Source of the DNA: Actinacidiphila acididurans
GTDB taxonomy: Bacteria; Actinomycetota; Actinomycetes; Streptomycetales; Streptomycetaceae
DNA length: 64,000 nt
Direction of reading: 5' to 3'
Assembly: GCF_016918855.1 (NCBI RefSeq)
Contig: NZ_JADKYB010000004.1
Span: 124,001 to 188,000, forward strand
This document shows positions 24,219 through 32,204 of this stretch, in pieces. The translations under genes were made by a program, and so were the position numbers. The notes under the pieces are model-generated. The model was given only the letters and a program-made list of their open reading frames with translations, searched no databases and was not told the origin of the DNA. The first letter of the stretch is position 1. Each line of letters starts with the position of its first letter.

Positions 24219-25019
24219 TGGCCTGCCGTAGTCGACCTGTCGGCGATGTTACCCACGATGGGTAATCACGCAGGACTGTTTGCGTGACCTACCACCCTAA
24301 AGCCTGATGCACACATGCAGTTGCGACAGGTGAGAGCGGCAGGCCAGGCGGTGATCCGGCGGTGGAGCCGCGACCCCCGCAACGTGGCTGCGTCGTGCGG
24401 TGAGTTGCTGAACGCCTTGACCCAGTGGGGGCGCAACCTCGGACCTCGCCCTTCCGAGGTCCACGACGGCGACGGCCCTGGCCCGTGCCTCGGCTTGCCG
24501 ACGCGCTGAACGGCCGCGCCAGCACGGAGATGAGCGGGCCGGCCAACGAACAGATCCGGTCCCGCCTGCGCTTCGCACACTGAACCTTAACCACGAACAC
24601 CGACGCAGGATCCCTGACGCACAAGGAGCAACGCACGATGTGCGACGAGTTGTCCGGCGCTGGCGGGTGACTGGGATGCCCCGCAGGTGCGGCGCCTGCG
24701 CCGACCGGCCATACCACCTTCCACGTCATGGTCATGGGGTTGTCCCAAGTGTGATGCCCTGCCCCCGCCGGCCAACCACCACGACAAACCCACACCACGA
24801 GGGAGGTTGCTGCACTTCGGTGCTATACAGCACGATGTCCACAAAGGGACCCCGATGAACCGTGATGCTCTTGGTCGGCTTCTCACCGCACCAACGTCTA
24901 CCCCTGTACAAGTCGGCGTTGCCCTTGGGGCTGGGGTGGCCTAATTCGCATGGGGAAGGGCGGTCTCGGCTGACTCGCTCCTGATTTTCCCCTTAACAAT
25001 ACGACAACCTTGAGGAATA
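24219..25019. other. 800-bp stretch without a supportable gene; left edge of the low-GC island
   Basis: Only short frames occur (for example 24315-24509, 64 codons, and 24687-24944), without recognised motifs or good ribosome sites. A 17-codon tail reading MSGPANEQIRSRLRFAH (from 24530) looks like debris of an older gene. GC content falls towards 25000. The region probably records past insertions and deletions. Confidence 0.5.
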
Positions 25020-25778
25020 ATGGATCTCGCGCGCATTTTTATGGCATCACTGGCTTCCTTAAGCTTGCCGGCCGGATTCTCTTGGTATAAGAAGCATCCG
25101 ATAATCGCCGTAACTTCCACTCTGCTTTATTCGGCCGTGGCGATACTTCCCGCCCGACACGACCACGTCACATACTCTGTCATTGCTTACACTGTGATTT
25201 TTGCCGGATGTCTAGCAATTCTCAACAGACCGTGGCCAGCCGGTCCGCGCTTATTAAGCCACATCAGCTGGCGCCATCTTGCGCCAAGCCAGTACGTAGC
25301 CCTTGCGGTCTCCGGCTTGACGCTGGCACCTCTCACATATGAGGGAAGGAATTCGCTGGTCGATCACGTACGCAAAACACTGATAGCGAATGATCGACCA
25401 ACCATCACCGCATCGGGAGCCCTGATTGCAATCCTTGGAAGTCAATATATAATTGGTCGCATCCTGCGGCCTCAAATTAAAGAAATAAACGAGAAGATCA
25501 GCAGAGGAGAGATCGACAGAAAGGTGGGTGACTTTGTCAGAGTCGGCTCGCATGTAGGCTGGATCGAGAGGTCTCTACTTTTCGCCTTTTTGGTCTCTGG
25601 AAATCCCGATGCCGCCGCCCTCGTCGTGGCGGCCAAGTCACTGGCTCGCTTGCCCGGGGTCAGCGATGGGGGCAAGCTGGTAGGCGATTACTACCTGATT
25701 GGAACGCTGACCAGCGTTGTTGCAACTCTGCTGGTTGCCGCCACGACGAGGCTAGCTCTAGGGTTGTCGCCTCTTTAG
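25020..25778 (+). CDS. Polytopic membrane protein of unknown function on a low-GC island
   Basis: 252 residues with about five hydrophobic segments (about 8-22, 27-45, 50-68, 92-108, and two near 180-200 and 228-248). The C-terminal third (GSHVGWIERSLLFAFLVSG..DAAALVVAAKSLARL...GDYYLIGTLTSVV) resembles the conserved C-terminus of DUF3307-type membrane proteins (G..IG.LER, AAKS, YYLIGTL.S). This likeness is from memory and needs a profile search. GC content is near 53% with codons such as ATA and TTA, unlike the neighbouring genes, suggesting transfer. An NTase-like gene follows after 8 bp, so the two form an operon. Confidence 0.7.
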   Translation: MDLARIFMASLASLSLPAGFSWYKKHPIIAVTSTLLYSAVAILPARHDHVTYSVIAYTVIFAGCLAILNRPWPAGPRLLSHISWRHLAPSQYVALAVSGLTLAPLTYEGRNSLVDHVRKTLIANDRPTITASGALIAILGSQYIIGRILRPQIKEINEKISRGEIDRKVGDFVRVGSHVGWIERSLLFAFLVSGNPDAAALVVAAKSLARLPGVSDGGKLVGDYYLIGTLTSVVATLLVAATTRLALGLSPL

Positions 25779-25786
25779 GAGCAATC

Positions 25787-26209
25787 GTGGAATCAATTCG
25801 TGAGCACCACCTGTTTCGGCTGCTTTTTTCCCTCGAACTCCCCACTAATGACTATGTAATCGCAGGTAGCGCGCCCATGCTGGCACATGGCCTGCCCCGT
25901 GAAATCAGTGACCTGGATGTCGTTGCCCGACTTGAGGCGTGGACCATTGCCCTGCGTTTTGGCGACCCCACTGACGCACCTCTCGGCTACGCGAAACACA
26001 TAATACTTTATGGCGATTCTCTTGAAATTCTCAACGGCTGGTTCGACTACGACATCAATTCACTGATTGCTGAATCAGAGGTGATCGATGGGGTAAATTT
26101 CACACCCCTTGTGCGAGTATTGGAGTGGAAATCCTGGCTCGTAGAAAATGACCTAGACAGAGACAAAGACAAGCAGGACATTTCATTGATCAGGGACTAC
26201 CTTGAGTGA
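25787..26209 (+). CDS. Nucleotidyltransferase-fold protein (MNT/AbiEii-like)
   Basis: 140 residues from a GTG at 25787 with AGGAGC just upstream. Residues 23-50 (DYVIAGSAPMLAHGLPREISDLDVVAR) match the nucleotidyltransferase pattern: a glycine-serine turn, helix with HG(L), then D-x-D in DLDV as metal ligands. The C-terminal helices (LVRVLEWKSWLVENDLDRDKDKQDISLIRDYLE) match the closing D..K...D.... segment of such proteins. Relatives include toxin-antitoxin MNT enzymes, AbiEii and sugar/nucleoside kinase-like NTases; which applies is unknown. It is base-compositionally like the upstream membrane protein gene, with which it forms a two-gene unit. Confidence 0.65.
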   Translation: MESIREHHLFRLLFSLELPTNDYVIAGSAPMLAHGLPREISDLDVVARLEAWTIALRFGDPTDAPLGYAKHIILYGDSLEILNGWFDYDINSLIAESEVIDGVNFTPLVRVLEWKSWLVENDLDRDKDKQDISLIRDYLE

Positions 26210-26518
26210 CGGGTAGCGGTATCGGTGCACGGAAGGAGGCAGTAACGCCCACGGCCAGGAAGGCTCGAGACATGCCTCGGTCTGGGAGACGGTCTGGGTT
26301 TGGTAGTGGTGGGCGGCCGTGCCGTCGCGGTATTCCAGTTGGTACGTGTTGTTGTCGCGCAACCGCACCTGGATGTACCAGTTGCCCTCCAGGTCCTCGT
26401 CGTCGCGTTCGAGGATCAGGAAGGAGTTGCCGCGGCCGAGGCCGGCGACCAGGGTGCTCACGGCTGTCGGGCCGGGGCGGCGTACCGACCAGCCTCGCTC
26501 GTTTCTGGCTGTCACCAT
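26183..26518 (-). CDS. Conserved small protein with an aberrant C-terminus at the island edge
   Basis: 111 residues. Residues 1-80 (GWSVRRPGPTAVSTLVAGLGRGNSFLILERDDE..GNWYIQVRLRDNNTYQLEYRDGTAAHHYQT) look like a family common in streptomycetes. The last 30 residues (EPSWPWALLPPSVHRYRYPSLKVVPDQ) look random and are encoded by DNA that runs into the end of the convergent NTase gene (27-bp overlap). The natural C-terminus was probably lost when the island inserted. Function unknown. Confidence 0.6.
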   Translation of the reverse strand: MVTARNERGWSVRRPGPTAVSTLVAGLGRGNSFLILERDDEDLEGNWYIQVRLRDNNTYQLEYRDGTAAHHYQTQTVSQTEACLEPSWPWALLPPSVHRYRYPSLKVVPDQ

Positions 26519-26557
26519 GGCGGGATCATCGCTTGGGGGTACGACAACGCGCTCGGC

Positions 26558-26881
26558 TCAGATGTGCCACGTGTACTCAATGGGCCTGCCCGCCTGCCCC
26601 GTAGCAGGTTCGGAGAGGGTCAGCGTCAGGCGTTCGTCCTCAGCCATCGCGTGGACAACGATCGTGCCGTCGTCCTCGAAGCGCAGGGTGAAGACGGGAT
26701 CGAGGGCCATCAGGAAGTCGAAGGCTTCCACGGCAACAGCGGACAAAGGCTCAGCGGGGAAAGCGGAGCAGCGCCAGTCCGCACCCGTCACGCGGACCTC
26801 GACGCGCACGGCCAGGTCGAAGAGGCACGTCGATCCGTTGGCCCACCATTCGAGCGTGGCCAGGCCCTGGTAGCTGTCCAT
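26558..26881 (-). CDS. Small conserved protein, paralogue of the product at 27635-28021
   Basis: 107 residues from the ATG at 26881. The pattern MDSYQGLATLEWWANGSTCLFDLAVRVEVRVTGADWRCSAFPAEPLSAVAVEAFDFLMALDPVFTLRF aligns by eye with the product 750 bp downstream on the same strand (same YES/YQ start, ERWAN/EWWAN, LMALEPVFTLRL). It is predicted to be soluble and beta-rich, with no signal peptide and no known domain. It probably arose by duplication; the copy spacing includes one intervening gene. Confidence 0.65.
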   Translation of the reverse strand: MDSYQGLATLEWWANGSTCLFDLAVRVEVRVTGADWRCSAFPAEPLSAVAVEAFDFLMALDPVFTLRFEDDGTIVVHAMAEDERLTLTLSEPATGQAGRPIEYTWHI

Positions 26882-26953
26882 GGCAGGAGTATGCGGCGCC
26901 GGGCCCCGCCGTTGTGGACGGGGCCCGGGTCGGGCCGCACGCAAGCCGGGGGG

Positions 26954-27550
26954 TTACCCCTTGCGCAGGGTGACAGCCACCGTCTGGGTCGTGGTGAGGA
27001 TCTCACCGTAGAGAGGGTCGGAGGCGGTCGCCTTCAGGACGGCCTCGACGTCGCCGCGCTGGAAGGGAGTTGTGCCGGTCGGGACGGCCGTGACGGTCCA
27101 GGGGGCCGGGGTGCCCGGGGTGCAGGCGACGGTGGCGACGGGGGCCGCGCCGCGGATGATGGTGCGGTGGGCGACCTGGGTGACCGAGGGGGTCAGCGTC
27201 ACGTTGACGGGCAGGGTGCAGGTGACCGTGCCGTGGATGGTGGCGTTGCCGTCCAGGGTGCTGAAGGTGCCGTCCGCGGCGACGTCCGCGGTCAGGGCGA
27301 GCGGATCCGGCTTGCTGATCCGGATGTGGCCGTACGAGGCCGCCGCCGCGCCGTTGCAGTGCTGCTCGACTACAAGCACCGGCCTTTTCGCCAACTCCCG
27401 GTGTTTGAGGTCGAGTTGATGTCGGCCGCGGCGCGGTCCGGCGACACTCGGTACCGGGCGGTACGACTCGGGATCGCGCCGGTGCGGCAGCCGCCGTACG
27501 GCATTGTGCGTAGCCCGGGTCGTACGGACGACGGGCCACCGGGGCAGCAC
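26954..27550 (-). CDS. Beta-rich secreted-type protein, 5' end doubtful (possible remnant)
   Basis: The C-terminal 125 residues look genuine. They contain ALTADVAADGTFSTLDGNATIHGTVTC, VTQVAHRTIIRGAAPVATVACTPGTPAPWTVTAVPTG, a likely disulfide pair of cysteines, and a TLRKG end, as in small exported streptomycete beta-sandwich proteins. The upstream 60-70 codons are Arg-rich and do not give the expected signal peptide. A GTG near 27370 would give a protein without one. The gene is therefore either truncated at its 5' end or annotated here with a false start. Family not identified with confidence. Confidence 0.45.
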   Translation of the reverse strand: MLPRWPVVRTTRATHNAVRRLPHRRDPESYRPVPSVAGPRRGRHQLDLKHRELAKRPVLVVEQHCNGAAAASYGHIRISKPDPLALTADVAADGTFSTLDGNATIHGTVTCTLPVNVTLTPSVTQVAHRTIIRGAAPVATVACTPGTPAPWTVTAVPTGTTPFQRGDVEAVLKATASDPLYGEILTTTQTVAVTLRKG

Positions 27551-27634
27551 ATTCCGTACGGGTACGGCGCTTTCCGTACGGTCACATCGCGCGCGCCGGC
27601 GCTCTGACGAACACCCCGGCCGCGCCGGACGGAC

Positions 27635-28021
27635 TCACCGCGCGGCGGCGTGATCCGGCGTGGCGGGGGTCGCGGGGGCGGTACAGGGCGCCAGGGAGGC
27701 GCTGAGGGTCTCGGCAAGGGGGACGGTGGGGTCGTCGTCCTCGGCGTCGGGAGCGGGCGGGCTCTCGGAGGTGTGGGGGGCGACGGCCACGTCGACCAGC
27801 AGGGTGTCGGAATCGTCGAGGCGCAGGGTGAAGACGGGTTCGAGGGCCATCAGGACCTCGAGGGGCGCGCAGTCGACGGCCGGCAGCGGCGTGGTCGGGA
27901 CCAGTTCGAAGCGCCGGTCATCGCCGGCGACGTGCACGGTGACCCGCATCGCCACACCGTCGAGGGGCGTGGGCGGGTTGGCCCACCGTTCGAGCCGTGT
28001 GGTGCTCTCGTAGGTGTCCAC
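27635..28021 (-). CDS. Small conserved protein, paralogue of the product at 26558-26881
   Basis: 128 residues from the GTG at 28021. The first 85 residues (VDTYESTTRLERWANPPTPLDGVAMRVTVHVAGDDRRFELVPTTPLPAVDCAPLEVLMALEPVFTLRL) align by eye with the nearby paralogue. The tail is acidic then Ala/Pro/Thr-rich (about 95-128). No known domain is recognised and no signal peptide is present. It is divergent from the gltD-like gene across about 360 bp. Function unknown. Confidence 0.65.
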   Translation of the reverse strand: MDTYESTTRLERWANPPTPLDGVAMRVTVHVAGDDRRFELVPTTPLPAVDCAPLEVLMALEPVFTLRLDDSDTLLVDVAVAPHTSESPPAPDAEDDDPTVPLAETLSASLAPCTAPATPATPDHAAAR

Positions 28022-28384
28022 AGAGCCCAGTATCCCCGGCCGCGGCTCGTGTGCCGATCGACTTCGGATACGAGCCCACGCGCGGGTGAGGTTTGCCTGC
28101 GCCCAGGAGTGCCCATGGGCGCCGGAGGACCCGCCGGGCCGGACCGCGAAAGACATCCGTGGACGGCCGTCATATCCGTACAAAACGGGCGTACGCTGGG
28201 CGGACCGCGAGTTTCACCGGCTTCCCGTTCTCCCGATTCTCCCGAAACCCGAAAGCACCGACGTCGCACCGACGTCATGGCGGCGGGAGCGGAGGACGGG
28301 AGCGTGAGGAGCCGGCGGGCTCGGGGAGAAGCGGGGGGACCACGGGAGGAGATGAGGGAAGCAAGGAAGGAGAGGGGGCGCGGA

Positions 28385-30052
28385 ATGAACGATCCGCAGG
28401 GCTTCCTGAAGCGCGGACGGCAGGCCGTGAACGGGCGGCCGGTGCGCGAGCGGGTCGGGGACTGGGGCGAGGTGTACGCGGGGCAGGCGCTGCTGCCGGT
28501 GGTCACCGAGCAGGCGGGGCGCTGCATGGACTGCGGGATACCGTTCTGCCACAGCGGGTGCCCGCTGGGGAACCTGATCCCTGAGTGGAACGTGTACGCC
28601 GCGAACGGCAGCTGGGAATCGGCCGCGGACCGGCTGCACGCGACGAACAACTTCCCCGAGTTCACCGGGCGGCTGTGCCCGGCACCCTGCGAGGACGCGT
28701 GCGTCCTGGCGATCAACGACGATCCCGTGACGATCAAGAACGTCGAGCAGGCGATCGCCGACCAGGCGTGGGAGCGCGGCTACGCGGCGCCGCAGCCGCC
28801 GGAGCGGCTGAGCGGGAAGACGGTCGCCGTGATCGGCTCGGGACCGGCCGGGCTGGCCGCCGCGCAGCAGCTCACCCGGGGTGGGCACACGGTCGCGGTG
28901 TACGAGCGGTCCGACCGGCTCGGCGGGCTGCTGCGGTACGGGATACCGGAGTTCAAGCTGGAAAAGAGCCAGGTCGAGCGCCGGATCGCGCAGATGCGGG
29001 CGGAGGGCACGGTGTTCCGTCCCGGGGTCGACGTCGGCGGCGACCTGGACGCCGGGGAGCTGCAGCGGCGGCACGACGCGGTGGTCGTGGCGGTCGGCGT
29101 GGGGCAGCGGCGCGAGCTGCCGGTGCCCGGGCGGGAGCTGGCCGGCATCCACCAGGCGATGGACTACCTCACGCTGGCCAACCGCGAGCGCGAGGGCGAT
29201 TTCCCGCACTCCCCCGTTTCCGCGGCGGGCCGGCACGTGGTGATCATCGGCGGCGGCGACACCGCCTCGGACTGCCTGGGTACGGTGCTGCGGCAGGGCG
29301 CGGCCTCGGTCGTCCAGCTCGACATCCGGCCGGAACCCACCGCTGCGCGCGCGCCGGGCGAGCCGTGGCCGACGTACCCCGCGGTCTACCGGATCTCGCA
29401 CGCGCACGAGGAGGCCCGCGGCCGGGCCGGCCACGACCCACGGCTGTTCTCCGCGGCGACCCTGGCCTTCGCCGGCGACCCGGACGGCCGGGTACGGGCC
29501 CTGCGCCTGGCCGAGGCGGCACCCCACGACCGCAGCCCGCGCGCCGGCACGGAACGCGAGCTGCCCGCCGAGCTCGTCCTGCTCGCCCTCGGCTTCTCCG
29601 GCCCCGAACACGGCGAACACGGCTCCGGCCTGGCCGAACAGCTCGGCCTCGAACTGGACGCGCGCGGCAATTTCGCCCGGGGCCCGGATTTCGCGGCGGT
29701 GCCCGCGGGGGCGGGTGATTCCGTAGAGGGGGGCGTACGGGACGGCGTACGCGAACCCGCGCGCGGAGGTCCTGAGCGGGAGGACAGGGACCCGGGCGGA
29801 GGCGACGGCGTACGGAGCGACGTACCGGACGGCGTACGCGAACCCGCACGCGGAGGTCCTGAGCAGGAGGACGGGGCCACGGGTGCTCCCGACGGCGTCT
29901 TCGTCGCGGGCGACGCCGGGCGCGGGCAGTCCCTGATCGTGTGGGCCATCGCGGAGGGGCGGGCCGCGGCGGCGGCCGTGGACCGTTACCTGACCGGCAG
30001 CACCGAGCTGCCCTCCCCCATCGCGCCGACCGACCGGCCGCTGCGGGTGTGA
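28385..30052 (+). CDS. gltD: Glutamate synthase small subunit (GltD)-like FAD/NADPH oxidoreductase with internal duplicated insertion
   Basis: 555 residues against about 480 in the usual family. The N-terminal iron-sulfur region is complete (CMDCGIPFCHSGCPLGN...RLCPAPCEDAC). The FAD fold has AVIGSGPAGLAAAQQL and a GGLLRYGIPEFKL segment, and the NADPH fold has VVIIGGGDTASDCLGT. The extra length lies at about residues 440-500, before the second FAD motif GVFVAGDAGRGQSLIVWAI. It is a Gly/Arg/Asp-rich stretch holding two copies of DGVREPARGGPE.ED, 29 codons apart. No gltB (large subunit) is adjacent, so it may be an orphan subunit serving another partner. The ATG at 28385 follows a GGAGAGGG-like site. 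Confidence 0.85.
   Translation: MNDPQGFLKRGRQAVNGRPVRERVGDWGEVYAGQALLPVVTEQAGRCMDCGIPFCHSGCPLGNLIPEWNVYAANGSWESAADRLHATNNFPEFTGRLCPAPCEDACVLAINDDPVTIKNVEQAIADQAWERGYAAPQPPERLSGKTVAVIGSGPAGLAAAQQLTRGGHTVAVYERSDRLGGLLRYGIPEFKLEKSQVERRIAQMRAEGTVFRPGVDVGGDLDAGELQRRHDAVVVAVGVGQRRELPVPGRELAGIHQAMDYLTLANREREGDFPHSPVSAAGRHVVIIGGGDTASDCLGTVLRQGAASVVQLDIRPEPTAARAPGEPWPTYPAVYRISHAHEEARGRAGHDPRLFSAATLAFAGDPDGRVRALRLAEAAPHDRSPRAGTERELPAELVLLALGFSGPEHGEHGSGLAEQLGLELDARGNFARGPDFAAVPAGAGDSVEGGVRDGVREPARGGPEREDRDPGGGDGVRSDVPDGVREPARGGPEQEDGATGAPDGVFVAGDAGRGQSLIVWAIAEGRAAAAAVDRYLTGSTELPSPIAPTDRPLRV
29741..29871 (+). repeat. Direct repeat inside the gltD-like gene
   Basis: A 44-bp segment beginning GACGGCGTACGCGAACCCGC at 29741 recurs at 29828 (offset 87 bp, in frame) with only two or three differences. 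It accounts for much of the extra sequence in the protein. Confidence 0.8.
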
Positions 30053-30403
30053 GGGGGGCTACGGCCACTGGCCGGGACGAGGCCGCGCGATCCGGGATCG
30101 CCCCGACCGGCCGGCCGCTCGCGGGTGTGAGGCGAGGAATTCAGTGGCTGGGATGGGGCCGCGCCTGCTGCGGATGGCGGCGGGTCCGGGAGGCGCGCTC
30201 GGCGACGCACTCCTCCCAGGTCCGGGACAGCGCCCACCGACCGGCCGCTGCGAGTGCGCGACGAGGCTCCGGTCAGTGGCTGGGATGGGGCGCGCCTGCT
30301 GCGGATGGCGGCGGGTACGCGCGGCACGCTCGGCCACGTACTCCCCCCAGGTCCGGGACAGCGCCCATCGACCGGCCGCTGCGAGTGCGCGACGAGGCTC
30401 CGC
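30053..30403. repeat. Tandem ~131-bp duplications of the oxidoreductase 3' end
   Basis: Three successive copies begin with TCAGTGGCTGG at 30141, 30273 and 30404 (spacing 132 and 131 bp). Each contains GCGCCTGCTGCGGAT, the CTCCTCCCAGGTCCGG block and the GACCGGCCGCTGCG stretch. The third copy is the real 3' end of the NAD(P)-binding gene (stop at 30404). The first two are non-coding echoes of its C-terminal codons plus the intergenic DNA. Part of the unit also resembles the end of the gltD-like gene (around 30035-30056). Confidence 0.85.
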
Positions 30404-31279
30404 TCAGTGGCTGGTACGGGGCCGCGCCTGCTGCGGATGACGGCGGGCCCGGGAGGCGCGCTCGGCGACGTACTCCTCCCAGGTCCGGTGGCCGACCGCG
30501 TGGTCCGGGGCGAGGTTCGCGCCCTCGCGGACGGCGCGGGCGGCGCGGCCCGGCAGGTAGACCGGGATCATGGCCGGGCGGCGGCGGCCGGTCGCCTCCA
30601 GGTAGGAACGCAGCAGGTCGGCGGTGCGCCAGACGCGGGGGCCGGCCAAGTCGTCGACGAGGCCGGCCGGCTCGGCGAGGGCGAGTTCGGTCAGCCGAGC
30701 GGCGACCTCGTCGACGTCGACCGGCTGGAAGCCGGTGCCGCCCGGGTACAGGACGAGCGGCGGCCGGGTCATCACGCCCGCGACCGACCAGACCAGGTCG
30801 TAGAACTGGGTGGCGCGCAGCGTCGTCCAGGGCAGCCCGGAGCCGGCGACGACGCGTTCGGCGGCCCGTTTGTAGCCGAAGTACCCGAACATCGCCCGGT
30901 CCACGCCGCCGCTCACGGGAATCCGGTCGGCGCCGACCACGGAGATGTAGACCAGGTGGGGGCGGGCGGGGCCCCGGGCGTTCACCGCGCGGACCAGGTT
31001 GCGGGTCAGCTCGTCGTCACCCCGGCCGGTGCCCGCGCAGTGCACGATCGTGCCGACGCCGTCCACCGCGGGGCCGATGCCCGTCCCCGTGCTCAGGTCC
31101 CCCCGCACGTGGCGAACGCCTTCCCGGTCCTTCAGGTCCGCCAGCGCGCCGCGGGTGAGCACCCGCACCTCGCGGCCGGCCGCCCGCAGCCGCGGGACCA
31201 GCCTGCTGCCGAGCGTGCCGGTGCCGCCGGTGACCAGGACGAGCTGTTCCGGGGCCGGGACCGGTTCCGAGGCTGCCAT
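30404..31279 (-). CDS. NAD(P)-binding (NmrA/atypical SDR-type) protein
   Basis: 291 residues. The Rossmann glycine motif is VLVTGGTGTLGSRLVPRLR (about 14-32), followed by REVRVLTRG and HVRGDLSTGTG. The YISVVGADRIPVSGGVDRAMFGYFGYKRAAERVV block carries the Y-x-x-x-K pair in a shifted context. VDVDEVAARLTELAL and a C-terminal RRPAMIPVYLPGRAARAVREGANLAP are typical of NmrA-like redox-sensing or small-molecule reductases of streptomycetes. The substrate is unknown. Its final codons are copied twice downstream in tandem. Confidence 0.88.
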   Translation of the reverse strand: MAASEPVPAPEQLVLVTGGTGTLGSRLVPRLRAAGREVRVLTRGALADLKDREGVRHVRGDLSTGTGIGPAVDGVGTIVHCAGTGRGDDELTRNLVRAVNARGPARPHLVYISVVGADRIPVSGGVDRAMFGYFGYKRAAERVVAGSGLPWTTLRATQFYDLVWSVAGVMTRPPLVLYPGGTGFQPVDVDEVAARLTELALAEPAGLVDDLAGPRVWRTADLLRSYLEATGRRRPAMIPVYLPGRAARAVREGANLAPDHAVGHRTWEEYVAERASRARRHPQQARPRTSH

Positions 31280-31538
31280 GGCGTCGCTCCCTGGGGCGAT
31301 GGTCGAATGCGCGTAATTGACGCGCTACGCCCGGGTACGGGCGGGCTCCCGTCCCATCGTGGCCGCGGCGGGTCCGGGCCGCCCGCCGGGCGCGGCCAAC
31401 GGGGCACGCCGAGGGGGACGGCGGCGACGGCTCGTGCCGGACCGGGCTTGGAGGGATCATGGGGGGTGTCCGTCGCGGCGGGCCGGCGGGGGGCCGTCCC
31501 CGGTCCGGACCGCCGAAGAGCTTGTCGTGGAGTCGGTC

Positions 31539-32144
31539 ATGACCACAGCGCGGGATCTGATGATCACGGCCCTGGAGCCGTACGGGGGGCCGGTGGAGCG
31601 CGGCGATCTGTCGCTGGCGCTGGCCGGGGCGGAAACGATCGACCTGCTGGGCGCGGGGGTGATCGAGCTGGACGGGCAGCGGATCGTGCCGCTTGCCGTG
31701 GGACCGGCCGGCGACCGGCTGCTCACCGAGGCGGCCGGCCAGGTGCGGCGCGGCCGGCCCTACGAGAACGTCACCGACTGGCTGTGGCGCCGCGGCCGCG
31801 GCCTCGCCGACGTCTACCTCGCCGACCTCGAGACGGAAGGGCAGGTCGTCCGCGAGGAACGCCGCCGCTGGGTGCTTTTCCGCAGCTCCGAGCCCGTGCT
31901 GGCCGACTCCTCCGACCGGCGCCGCGCCGCCAGCCGCTGGGAGGCCGACGAACCCGTCCTCGCCGCGCTGGGCTCCGCCCTTGGCGCCACCGGCGTGGAG
32001 GACGCCCCCGACGTCACCGACCCCCCGTCCAACGCCGTCCTCGACGCCCTTACGGAGGCGCTGGGTGAGCTTGCGGAAGAACGCAAGCGCCGGGCGCGCA
32101 AATTGGAGGACGCCACCATCGACAACTACCGGCGAGGGTACTGA
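31539..32144 (+). CDS. GOLPH3/GPP34-family protein
   Basis: 201 residues from the ATG at 31539. It is a mostly helical protein with the GPP34 pattern: DLMITALEPYGG near the start, LSLALAGAETIDLLGAGVIELDGQRIVPL (strand-turn after the first helices), RRWVLFRSSEPVLAD, and a charged C-terminal helix ALGELAEERKRRARKLEDATIDNY. In eukaryotes GOLPH3 binds phosphoinositides; in streptomycetes these proteins are numerous and of unknown role. It stands alone, facing the mannosyltransferase gene across a dispersed repeat. Confidence 0.85.
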   Translation: MTTARDLMITALEPYGGPVERGDLSLALAGAETIDLLGAGVIELDGQRIVPLAVGPAGDRLLTEAAGQVRRGRPYENVTDWLWRRGRGLADVYLADLETEGQVVREERRRWVLFRSSEPVLADSSDRRRAASRWEADEPVLAALGSALGATGVEDAPDVTDPPSNAVLDALTEALGELAEERKRRARKLEDATIDNYRRGY

Positions 32145-32204
32145 GGGGGTCGGGGGTTCGCCGGGAAAACCCAGGGGCGCAACCCGATTCCGGGCCGCGG
32201 GTCG

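Noticed and set aside
24315..24944. Short frames in the gap before the low-GC module
   Set aside because: No recognisable motif, unusual composition and no good ribosome sites; described as non-coding debris.
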